A DNA stretch of 64,000 nt from Deltaproteobacteria bacterium (GTDB lineage Bacteria > Myxococcota_C > UBA6777), in assembly GCA_002731275.1 (NCBI GenBank), contig PCBK01000052.1, positions 412,724 through 476,723 of the forward strand, given 5' to 3'. The position numbers and the translations under genes were made by a program. The notes under the pieces were generated by a model. That model was not told where the DNA came from, ran no database searches, and saw nothing but the letters and a program-made list of their open reading frames with translations. Below, piece after piece: positions 53,434 to 61,764 of this stretch; position 1 is the first letter of the stretch; the number at the start of each line of letters is the position of its first letter.

Positions 53434-53543
53434 GGTCTTTTTTGACTCTATACTTTCTGTCGGTGTTTGGTCTCAGAGGGCTGTGTCTGTTCGTATATTT
53501 CACGAAAGCTACCTCTAGGATGCGAGTCGTTTGAGATCGATTC

Positions 53544-53834
53544 TCATTCAACCTCATCTTCGCGTCCGAGGCGTTGTGCGATGCGAATTAACACAAAAAT
53601 CGCGACAACACAACCCAAAAGAAGAAAAACCAACAAGAAGAAGGGTGCAGTGTGTAACCAACGGTCCACAAAAAGGCCGAACAAAAGCGGGATTACGATG
53701 CTCATTGTCATCTGCATAATCATGGACCAGTAGGTCATCGCTTTTGCCAGCGCGCCCATCCCTGAGTTGTGTTTCTCAGGGGGGACATTTCCGGGTTCTT
53801 CTCGTGTTGGTGGGGGAGTGCTTTTGTTTTTCAT
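53544..53834 (-). CDS. AtpZ-like FoF1-associated membrane protein
   Basis: 96 residues from ATG 53834, 10 bases after GAGGAG. A polar N-terminus is followed by two membrane spans (SMIMQMTMSIVIPLLFGLFV, FFLLVFLLLGCVVAIFVLIR) separated by a short DRWLHTAP turn, the layout of AtpZ / ATPase_gene1 proteins, which sit with AtpI at the head of atp operons in many bacteria. It is probably the first gene of the partial atp operon. A dyad (TCTATCATAGA) near 53946-53956 lies about 110 bases upstream and could be promoter-associated. Confidence 0.75.
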   Translation of the reverse strand: MKNKSTPPPTREEPGNVPPEKHNSGMGALAKAMTYWSMIMQMTMSIVIPLLFGLFVDRWLHTAPFFLLVFLLLGCVVAIFVLIRIAQRLGREDEVE

Positions 53835-54043
53835 ACGCAACACACTCCTCTATCACCAGACGCGATCATGAAAACGATCCAATCTATGCGCACTTTGCCC
53901 AAAAGAATGTGCCCGTTTTCTCGAAGAAACCCAGATGCGACCGGGGTTCTATCATAGAGTGTTTGGAAGGTCAACGAATTTTTCGCACACACAAAAACAC
54001 ACCCCCTCTTTTCCCCACACTGTGGAGTTTTGACGCCTATCGC

Positions 54044-56758
54044 TTAGAATGGAACGTCTTCATCCTCAGTATCATCAGAGGCTTGTGTAGCCTCTACCGG
54101 CGCAGCTTCGGCGTCGCTGTCCGCAGAGGTTTCGGACGCTTCTGCAGACAACTCAGAAGAGGTCTCGCTTGCAGCAGTCGCCTCTTCTGCCGACGCTGAT
54201 TCGCCCTCTACATCAGCAGCAGATTTGCCCTCCCCTTCTGTACCTTCTTCGCCTTCCTCGAACTCATCATCATCGTCGCTCTCCATCAAGCACGCGACAG
54301 ATGTGATGTGCTCGCCTTTATCGATCCGGAACAAACGGACCCCTTGTGTGTTACGTCCCTGTGTACGGATCTCATCGGCATAAATCCGGATCACGCGGCC
54401 TTCGTTCGTCGTAAACATCAGCTGGTGCTCACTGGACACTTCAAGCAGCTCAGCGACATCACCATTGCGATCCGAACATTTGATCGTGATGACACCTTTT
54501 CCGCCACGGTTGGTCATCCGGTAATCAGAGACAGGTGTGCGTTTGCCGTAACCATTGCGTGTGACAGTGAGGATCTCTTTGGTGTCGTCTGTCACGACAA
54601 GCGACACAACCTCATCGTCCTTCGCGAGCTTGATCCCGCGCACACCACGTGTGGCACGTCCCATAGAGCGTACAAGAGACTCCTGGAATCGGATCGCCTG
54701 ACCTCTTCTTGTCCCCATCAGGATTTCAGAGTTACCGTCTGTCAGGTCGACTCCAATCAACTCGTCACCATCATCTAGCTTGATCGCGATCAACCCAGAG
54801 CTGCGAACAAATGCGTTGGCGTACGACATGAGCTTGGTCTTTTTGACGGTCCCAAACTTCGTCGCAAAGAAGACCTCTGTCTCCTCCGTAATCTCGCTGA
54901 TAGGCAAGACTGCGGTGGGCTTTTCGTCTGGTTCGAGCTTGATCAAGTTGACGAGTGGGCGACCAAGCGCGGTACGGGAGGCTTTGGGGACCTGGTACAC
55001 CTTGAGGTGGTGAAGACGTCCCTGGTTCGTAAAGATCAGGACGTGATCGTGTGTTGAGGCGACAAACAAGTTGACGACGAAGTCCTCTTCTTTGGTGTTC
55101 ATCCCCTGCACGCCACGACCACCACGACGCTGTGCACGATACTCGCTCAGCGCATTTCGTTTGATGTAACCCGTGTGTGTGAGGGTCACAACCATGTCTT
55201 CCACAGCGATCAGATCTTCTTCGGAGATGCTGGTCACGTCTTTGGTCAAGAGAGAACGGCGTTCATCACCAAAGTCATCTCGGACTTCAGTGAGCTCATC
55301 TTTGATCAATTGCAACAACAGGTGCTCATTGGAGAGGATGCTGCGCAGACGTTCGATCTCTTGGTACAGCGCCGTCAACTCTTCGAGGATCTTGTCTCGT
55401 TCGAGACCTGTGAGTTTTTGCAGACGCAGCTCAAGGATCGCCTGGGCTTGGATCTGCGAGAACTCGAACTTCGAGATCAACGCCTCTCGGGCTTCAGCCG
55501 TCGTACGAGAAGCTCGAATGGTTGCGATAATCTCATCGATGACATCGATCGCTTTTTTCAGACCTTCGAGGATGTGAGCTTGGTGCTCAGCCTTTCGAAG
55601 CTCAAAGCGACATCGTCGGATCGTGACTTCGCGGCGGTGATCGATGAAGTGGTTGAGGAGACTTTTGAGATCGAGTGTTTGTGGTTGTCCACGAACGATC
55701 GAGAGCAAGATGATCCCGAAAGAGATCTGAAGTGGAGAGTGTTTGTATAAAAGGTTGAGGATGATCTCGGGGTGCGCTTCTTTCTTCAGCTCGATCACAA
55801 CCCGGATCCCTTCGCGGTTGGATTCGTCGCGAAGATCGCGGATCCCTTCGATCTTTTTATCACGCACAAGCTCGGCGATCTTTTCGACCAGTCGAGCTTT
55901 GTTGACCTGATAAGGAAGTTCGGAGATGACCAATCGTTGGCGTCCGTTGTTCTCATCCTCTTCAACAAAAGAGCGACCACGGACTTTGATGATGCCGCGC
56001 CCTGTCTCGTATGCCTTGAGGAGATCTGCGCCTGCGAGGATCAAACCACCTGTGGGGAAGTCCGGTCCTGGGACGATAGGCTTCATCCCCTCATCACCTT
56101 CGACATCTGGATTGGCGGGACGTCCGAGGACCATGTCGCGGACTGTCGCGTCAGGATGATCGATGAGGTGGATACAGGCGTTGATGATCTCTCTGAGGTT
56201 ATGGGGTGGGATCTTCGTCGCCATCCCGACCGCGATACCATCCGAACCGTTGACCAACAACGTCGGAAAGCGCGTGGGGAGAACGACGGGTTCAGTCGTC
56301 GAGCCATCGTAGTTTTCGACAAAGTCCACCGTATCCCGATCGATATCCCGAAGCATCATCTCAGCGAGTCGAGTCATTCGACTTTCGGTGTAACGGTAGG
56401 CAGCAGCAGAGTCACCATCGATGGAGCCAAAGTTCCCCTGTCCGTCGACAAGCTGATAGCGCATGTTCCAGGGCTGCGCCATCCGTACGAGTGTGTCGTA
56501 GACAGCACTGTCACCGTGGGGGTGGTATTTTTTGAGGACTTCCCCGACGACACCTGCACACTTGGAATACTTTTTGTTGTGCAAAAGACCTTCGCGAAAC
56601 ATCGCGTACAAAACGCGTCTGTGGACTGGCTTGAGGCCATCGCGGACGTCTGGAAGTGCACGTCCGATGATGACACTCATCGCGTAGTCCAAATACGACG
56701 TCCGCATCTCATCTTCGATATTAATTCGGGTGATACCCGTCGTGCTCCTGGCTTCCAT
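54044..56758 (-). CDS. gyrA: DNA gyrase subunit A with extended acidic tail
   Basis: 904 residues from ATG 56758 after GAGGAG. It cleaves and rejoins DNA as A2B2 gyrase to introduce negative supercoils. Active-site Tyr123 (AAYRYTESRM), the quinolone region HPHGDSAVYDT with the susceptible-type Ser84 and Asp88, and the GyrA box QRRGGRGVQG at the start of the C-terminal beta-pinwheel identify gyrase rather than topoisomerase IV. The tail after ~residue 825 is a ~75-residue acidic, Ser/Ala/Glu-rich extension, longer than usual; in E. coli a shorter acidic tail tunes DNA wrapping. gyrB is not adjacent. Confidence 0.97.
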   Translation of the reverse strand: MEARSTTGITRINIEDEMRTSYLDYAMSVIIGRALPDVRDGLKPVHRRVLYAMFREGLLHNKKYSKCAGVVGEVLKKYHPHGDSAVYDTLVRMAQPWNMRYQLVDGQGNFGSIDGDSAAAYRYTESRMTRLAEMMLRDIDRDTVDFVENYDGSTTEPVVLPTRFPTLLVNGSDGIAVGMATKIPPHNLREIINACIHLIDHPDATVRDMVLGRPANPDVEGDEGMKPIVPGPDFPTGGLILAGADLLKAYETGRGIIKVRGRSFVEEDENNGRQRLVISELPYQVNKARLVEKIAELVRDKKIEGIRDLRDESNREGIRVVIELKKEAHPEIILNLLYKHSPLQISFGIILLSIVRGQPQTLDLKSLLNHFIDHRREVTIRRCRFELRKAEHQAHILEGLKKAIDVIDEIIATIRASRTTAEAREALISKFEFSQIQAQAILELRLQKLTGLERDKILEELTALYQEIERLRSILSNEHLLLQLIKDELTEVRDDFGDERRSLLTKDVTSISEEDLIAVEDMVVTLTHTGYIKRNALSEYRAQRRGGRGVQGMNTKEEDFVVNLFVASTHDHVLIFTNQGRLHHLKVYQVPKASRTALGRPLVNLIKLEPDEKPTAVLPISEITEETEVFFATKFGTVKKTKLMSYANAFVRSSGLIAIKLDDGDELIGVDLTDGNSEILMGTRRGQAIRFQESLVRSMGRATRGVRGIKLAKDDEVVSLVVTDDTKEILTVTRNGYGKRTPVSDYRMTNRGGKGVITIKCSDRNGDVAELLEVSSEHQLMFTTNEGRVIRIYADEIRTQGRNTQGVRLFRIDKGEHITSVACLMESDDDDEFEEGEEGTEGEGKSAADVEGESASAEEATAASETSSELSAEASETSADSDAEAAPVEATQASDDTEDEDVPF

Positions 56759-57391
56759 CCTTACTCCTCTTTGTTCATTTCATTCTCTACAAAATGAGCC
56801 GTATTAAACAGAAAGAGCCCTCTGGCAACTTCTGTGTGGTGGCCTATGTGTCTTCAAAAAATTTCCTCACAGCAGCCTCACAGAGGTATCCTGCAAGGGA
56901 CATGTTGTACCCTGTCTGGTCACTCATTTGCAAGCACGTTCATCATCGAACCTACTTTTATACAATGATACAGGATCGTGAGTCATGACATGTCACACCT
57001 GCCACTTTTCCCTCTACCGACAAAAAACACCACAAAACGTGTGACCAAATCACGTCGAGGAGAGTCCTCCACTGAGGAGCAGTATCATGAATGGAGAGAG
57101 TTGCAGACTTACACAAAACAGCCGTTGAACACTTTTTGCAAAAAAAAGTTTCGACAGGTTTTCAACTTTCTGCTTCACAAGTGATGGGTTTTTTTCTACA
57201 CTTACGCTGTATCCATTCAAAAACATCCAAAGTCTCCTAGCTTGACTTTTGGATTGTAGAACGATTATTCTGGATTCTTGAAGCATTTTTATTCAGGAGG
57301 TATTGCCTTCATTATTTAACTGTTAACCCCCTATTGATCGCAATGCAAATTGTCTTACCTCATTGACAAAAGCAACAAAAGGAGTATGCGC
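56759..57391. other. 633-base divergent intergenic region upstream of the giant lipoprotein
   Basis: Between gyrA and the TIG lipoprotein. Small + strand frames (56794-56988 and 56978-57184) are open, but neither shows family features, so I see no supported gene. The AT-rich part after 57130 holds the promoter listed separately. The gyrA promoter should also be here, but no convincing hexamers were found for it. Confidence 0.45.
57242..57270 (+). promoter_or_regulatory. Putative promoter of the first giant TIG lipoprotein
   Basis: TTGACT (57242-57247), 17 bases, TTATTC (57265-57270), about 122 bases before the start codon, in an AT-rich stretch. The -10 is a moderate match. Confidence 0.4.
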
Positions 57392-60300
57392 GTGAAATGG
57401 CATAATGTCAGGAATGTGTGGATGATAGCTGTCCTCTGTGTGGGACTTCTATCAGCTTGTTCAAAGGCGCCTCAGCCTGCAGGCTCTGCGTGTAAAGAAA
57501 ACGCAGAGTGTGAAGAAGGTTTGGTGTGCTTGAGCGGCAGTTGTACGGCTGTTATCAAAAAACCCGAACTCAAAAAGCCCACCGCAGAGATCATCGGCCC
57601 CACAAAGGTCAAGGTTGGGACAAAAGTCCGCCTTGATGGAACTCGCAGTGTTGGATACCAAGGAAGCATTGATACCTACACGTGGGAATTGACCCCTCCG
57701 AGTGGTAGCAAAGCAACCCTCGCGGATGCCAACGCCTCGATCGCAGAATTTACCGCTGATGAAGCCGGTAAATACACTGTGACTCTCAAGGTAAAGAGCA
57801 AGTGGGATGACCAAGAACAGGAGAGCGAGGTCGCGACTGTTGAGGTTGAGGCGTTCAAAGACAACGTCCCACCCGAAGCGAAAGTCGATCCTGCAGAGGC
57901 GTCAGTCAAAGCTGGCGACAAAGTCTCCCTCGACGGCTCAACAAGCACCGACGCAGATGGTGACAAGCTGACTTACACATGGAGTCTCGTCTCCAAGCCT
58001 GACAAGTCCAGCGCGACAGCTTCTGGCTCCAGTGAGAAGCTCGAGTTCACCACAGATGAAGGTGGCCTCTACGTCATCCAATTGCTCGTCGACGACGGCA
58101 ACGGTGGCAAAGCGACAGCACAGGCATACATCACCGCCACTGTCGATCCCCCCGCACCAGCACTCACTTCCGTCACGCCAAACTCAGGCTCCATCGGTGC
58201 CAAAGTCGAGATGACGATCGTTGGTGAGAACATGGTCTACGGACTCAAAGCCACCATCGATGGAAAAGACTTCACCAAAGTCCAATACGTCAACGACAAA
58301 AAGTTGACCGCATGGGTTGATCTCGATGGTTGGGCTGAAGGCAAGTACAAAATCAAGGTCACCAACCCCGACTCCAAAGAATCCAATGAGATCGAATTTG
58401 AAGTCATCAAGCCAGGTGAACCTACAATTACATATGTCGGCCCCGCGCTCGTCGTGACAGGACAAAACGTCCGTCTCCGCGTCGAAGGAACCAACTTCGT
58501 CGAGGGCGCTGTCGTCAAGTTTGATGGGAAAGAACTCCCCACAACCTTCGAATCCGACAAAGCCCTCTACGGCCAGCTCCTCGTCCCCACAGACGGTGAG
58601 TACGACGTAACAGTCACCAACCCAGACAAACAAGAGTCCAAGGCTTACAAATTTAAAGTCTCCGCTGTTGTACCTATCATCGACCGCATCGGCTTCGCTG
58701 CGATCGGCAACGACTGCGCAAGTGAAACTCTCGACATCTGGGGCCGCAACTTGCTCCCCGGCGTCTCCGTCGAGCTCGTCGAGAAAAACCCTGCGCAAGG
58801 CCAAACAGCCAAGACATTCAAAGCGGCCAAACTGACCTACGTCTCCATGACACACGTGAAGGCTGAGTTTGACTTCACCAAGCCCCCCAAAGGTGATTAC
58901 GAAGTTGTCGTCACCAACGCAGGCTCTGACGCAAAAGATCAAAAAGACTTCGCGGTTGTCGATCCGATCCCCGCTCCCGCGATCGCAAGCTTCACGCCCA
59001 TGCGTGCCATGATCGGCGGAAAGCTCACAGGTTACATTGCAGGTGCTCACCTCAATGGCGCAACTGTAACTGTGAACGGAAAAGCTGTATCGCTCACCAT
59101 GATCAACCGCTCGACATTCAGCTACCCACTCGATCTCGCAGGCGCGACCGCAGGAAAAACCAAGGTCGAAGTCTCTGGACTTTGCGGAAAGAAAGCCGAC
59201 GACCAAGAGATCGATGTTATCGCGGTCCCAACCCCCAAAATCACAAACCTCGATCCAACGATCGTCAAGCTTGGCAACAAAGATGCAGTTTCCGTACGCG
59301 GCGAAGGGTTCCACCCACAAGCCAAAGTCCTCGCAGACGGAATGGAGATCCAGGGCACAACTTACATCAACAACGCCCTGATCACGATCCCAGCAACAGC
59401 CACAACCAAGCACGGTAAAGTCAAAATCGTCATCGAAAACCCAGGTGGACTCAAGTCCCCCGAAGTTGAGCTTGACATCAACCACACACCTACCATCGAA
59501 TCATACGAACCTACAGAGTTGATCGCAGGAACCACAACAGGTGACTTGACACTCAAAGGTTACAACTTTGTCCAAGGTGTGACTGTCACAATCAACGGCA
59601 CCAAATCACAAGGTGCTGCGTTTAAAAGCGAAACTGAAATCACTATCCCACTCAAAGAATTTACCACCAAAGGTAAATACAAAATCATCGTCGAAAATCC
59701 AGCCAACAACCTGAAGTCAAAAGAATTTGAGGTCAGCGCGTATGGAAAAGATGAGATGGTCATCACAAAAGTCGACTGGAGTGGTAACCTCTACATTTAT
59801 GGCATCAACACCCGCGTGGGTGCCGACTACGACGAAAACACTGACATCGTAATCTACGACAGCACAGGAAAACAAGTCTACCGCAAGACCATGATCAACA
59901 GCGGTATCTACATCGCACTTTACCTGGGCTCCAGTGACTTTACGTCCTACACAGGCTCTGGCTACACGATGAAACTTTGCCGTGACATCAACAGCGTAGA
60001 GACTTGTACCCCGACAGTTCCCTTTGAATACAACAAAGATTACCCTGCAGGTGGCGGTGGTACGACTCCTGTCGCGACCCCCAAAATCCCACCCTTTGTC
60101 TCCTACATTGCACCAGCAAACGCCACGACGTTTGTTGTTGACAAGACAAAGCTCCCCACAACGATGGATATCGTAATCAAAGGACTCAACTTTGAAGATA
60201 AAGCCAAGATCTGGGTTGGCGGAAAAGATATCACCCAAGTCACAGGCGTCAAAGTCACTTACAGTGAAAAGAGCATCACAGTAGAAGGTATTCCCTATGC

Positions 60301-61684
60301 GGACTTCTCACTCAATGATGACACTGTCGTCCAAGTCGAAACAAGTGTAAACAAATCAAACTCATACCCTGTACACGTCGCAGATGCTCAACGCATCCGT
60401 GTTGTGTGGTTTGAACAACTGACACACTTGAACAGCGGAACCATGTACTTCGATGTCTATGGTCATGGCCTGACAACAGATTCAATTGTCTATACAGGCA
60501 CCACAAAAATTGAACGTGATACCACATCTACAAACAAAACCTTCTGGTCTTCTTCGAGCAGCGACGCCCCCTCGTACCTATATGCAACATATACTTGGGA
60601 TGGTGAACTTGATAGAACCCAGAGCCCCCCGACGAAAGTCCAACCAGGTGTCTTGCCATTGCGGCTCGAAACTCCTGCAGGACAAGCAAGTAACGCTGTG
60701 CCACTTCGCACAACTGTCACTGGCGCGTGGGGAACAGAGCAGCTCGCGATCAAAGGAATCGACAACAACGCCGATGTCTCCAGAGACAATTACAACCTCG
60801 GTGGTGTTGCGCCTTACGAAGCTGAGGGTACAAACCTCCGCATCGCCTTCACAGGCTTTGTTGCTGTTGGTGGTGGGCTGAGCGGAAAAGGTAAGGTTCT
60901 GGTAGATGGCCAAGCCTTGACAGAATTCACTGAAGCCGACAGCAAGACACACTTTGTGAATGGCTACGGGTATGTTGTCCTGAAAAAACAACCCATCCCT
61001 GGCAACTCTCGTGTCGTCTCCCTTCAGCTCGAAAATCCAGATGGTAAAAAGAGCGCACCGAGCTTTGTAACAATCATGCCAAAAGGCTCCATGCGTTTGA
61101 AGCGTATCTACGATGCGTACAAATACTCCAACATCCTGCGTCCGGGGACAACACAAACCCTTCGCATTTATGGCGAGGATATCAAAGGCGCCAAATTCTA
61201 CTTTGCTGGACAAGAAGCAGAGGTAACCAACTACTACACTTACACCTACACAAGCTCTACCTCTGGTTATAGCTACGAGTACGTTGATGTCGAAATCAAT
61301 GTGCCCCAGCTTCCAGATGGCAAATACCCCATCTGGGCACGCAAAGGCTCTGAAATCACCAACACTGTTCTCGTCAATGTGCACAAAGAACAAAGCGTCG
61401 GTGGTAGTGCGCGTCTCTTCGTGATGACTCCCGCGATCACCACCAAGGCAGCCGCAACCAAAGCGGGCAACAAGGTTCGGATGGCTCTCCAAGGGTACGG
61501 ATTTAGCTCCACAGACAAACTCGTCGTCGGTGGGCAGAAATTCAATCTCACCCTTGCTCCAGGTTTGAATGGTGCGTACGCAGACATCGACACCACCAAC
61601 CTCGCCAAAGGCAAGCATAAGCTTCACGTCGAATCTGCCGACGGAAAAACCAAATCACTCGAATACCAATTCGAGCTTGACTAA
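57392..61684 (+). CDS. Giant PKD/TIG-repeat lipoprotein
   Basis: Chosen start GTG 57392, 7 bases after GGAG (57381-57384); the ATG at 57386 is only one base from it. 1430 residues. The lipoprotein signal (MKWHNVRNVWMIAVLCVGLL then SAC) is followed by a Cys-rich module (CKENAECEEGLVCLSGSC), two PKD-like domains (~55-245) with DGTRSV and SSTDADGDKL motifs, and about nine TIG/IPT immunoglobulin-like domains, each opening with a P-x-I-x-x-x-x-P motif. One TIG carries GNDCASETLDIWGRN, conserved in the tandem paralogue. Such proteins are surface adhesins or matrix organisers in predatory and gliding bacteria, but this is inference. The paralogue follows 80 bases downstream. Confidence 0.88.
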   Translation: MKWHNVRNVWMIAVLCVGLLSACSKAPQPAGSACKENAECEEGLVCLSGSCTAVIKKPELKKPTAEIIGPTKVKVGTKVRLDGTRSVGYQGSIDTYTWELTPPSGSKATLADANASIAEFTADEAGKYTVTLKVKSKWDDQEQESEVATVEVEAFKDNVPPEAKVDPAEASVKAGDKVSLDGSTSTDADGDKLTYTWSLVSKPDKSSATASGSSEKLEFTTDEGGLYVIQLLVDDGNGGKATAQAYITATVDPPAPALTSVTPNSGSIGAKVEMTIVGENMVYGLKATIDGKDFTKVQYVNDKKLTAWVDLDGWAEGKYKIKVTNPDSKESNEIEFEVIKPGEPTITYVGPALVVTGQNVRLRVEGTNFVEGAVVKFDGKELPTTFESDKALYGQLLVPTDGEYDVTVTNPDKQESKAYKFKVSAVVPIIDRIGFAAIGNDCASETLDIWGRNLLPGVSVELVEKNPAQGQTAKTFKAAKLTYVSMTHVKAEFDFTKPPKGDYEVVVTNAGSDAKDQKDFAVVDPIPAPAIASFTPMRAMIGGKLTGYIAGAHLNGATVTVNGKAVSLTMINRSTFSYPLDLAGATAGKTKVEVSGLCGKKADDQEIDVIAVPTPKITNLDPTIVKLGNKDAVSVRGEGFHPQAKVLADGMEIQGTTYINNALITIPATATTKHGKVKIVIENPGGLKSPEVELDINHTPTIESYEPTELIAGTTTGDLTLKGYNFVQGVTVTINGTKSQGAAFKSETEITIPLKEFTTKGKYKIIVENPANNLKSKEFEVSAYGKDEMVITKVDWSGNLYIYGINTRVGADYDENTDIVIYDSTGKQVYRKTMINSGIYIALYLGSSDFTSYTGSGYTMKLCRDINSVETCTPTVPFEYNKDYPAGGGGTTPVATPKIPPFVSYIAPANATTFVVDKTKLPTTMDIVIKGLNFEDKAKIWVGGKDITQVTGVKVTYSEKSITVEGIPYADFSLNDDTVVQVETSVNKSNSYPVHVADAQRIRVVWFEQLTHLNSGTMYFDVYGHGLTTDSIVYTGTTKIERDTTSTNKTFWSSSSSDAPSYLYATYTWDGELDRTQSPPTKVQPGVLPLRLETPAGQASNAVPLRTTVTGAWGTEQLAIKGIDNNADVSRDNYNLGGVAPYEAEGTNLRIAFTGFVAVGGGLSGKGKVLVDGQALTEFTEADSKTHFVNGYGYVVLKKQPIPGNSRVVSLQLENPDGKKSAPSFVTIMPKGSMRLKRIYDAYKYSNILRPGTTQTLRIYGEDIKGAKFYFAGQEAEVTNYYTYTYTSSTSGYSYEYVDVEINVPQLPDGKYPIWARKGSEITNTVLVNVHKEQSVGGSARLFVMTPAITTKAAATKAGNKVRMALQGYGFSSTDKLVVGGQKFNLTLAPGLNGAYADIDTTNLAKGKHKLHVESADGKTKSLEYQFELD

Positions 61685-61706
61685 GTAAGTAATCATCGAA
61701 GGAACC

Positions 61707-61738
61707 GGAAGAGAGAGTCCTTATGGACTCTCTCTTCC
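61707..61738 (+). terminator. Perfect 14-bp hairpin between the two TIG lipoprotein genes
   Basis: GGAAGAGAGAGTCC and GGACTCTCTCTTCC flank TTAT; perfect over 14 bp. It starts 23 bases after the stop of the first gene. No U-tract follows (CCACC), so it may be a processing or stability hairpin, or a partial terminator that lowers expression of the second gene. Confidence 0.6.
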
Positions 61739-61764
61739 CCCACCAGTTTGGTAGGAGATATATT

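Noticed and set aside
56978-57184. 68-codon small ORF between gyrA and the lipoprotein gene
   Set aside because: No ribosome-binding site, no recognisable features; likely chance in AT-rich sequence.
58184-59485. 433-codon antisense frame inside the giant lipoprotein gene
   Set aside because: A codon-bias shadow of the TIG repeats on the opposite strand; Asp/Val/Cys-rich low-complexity translation with no start signal.
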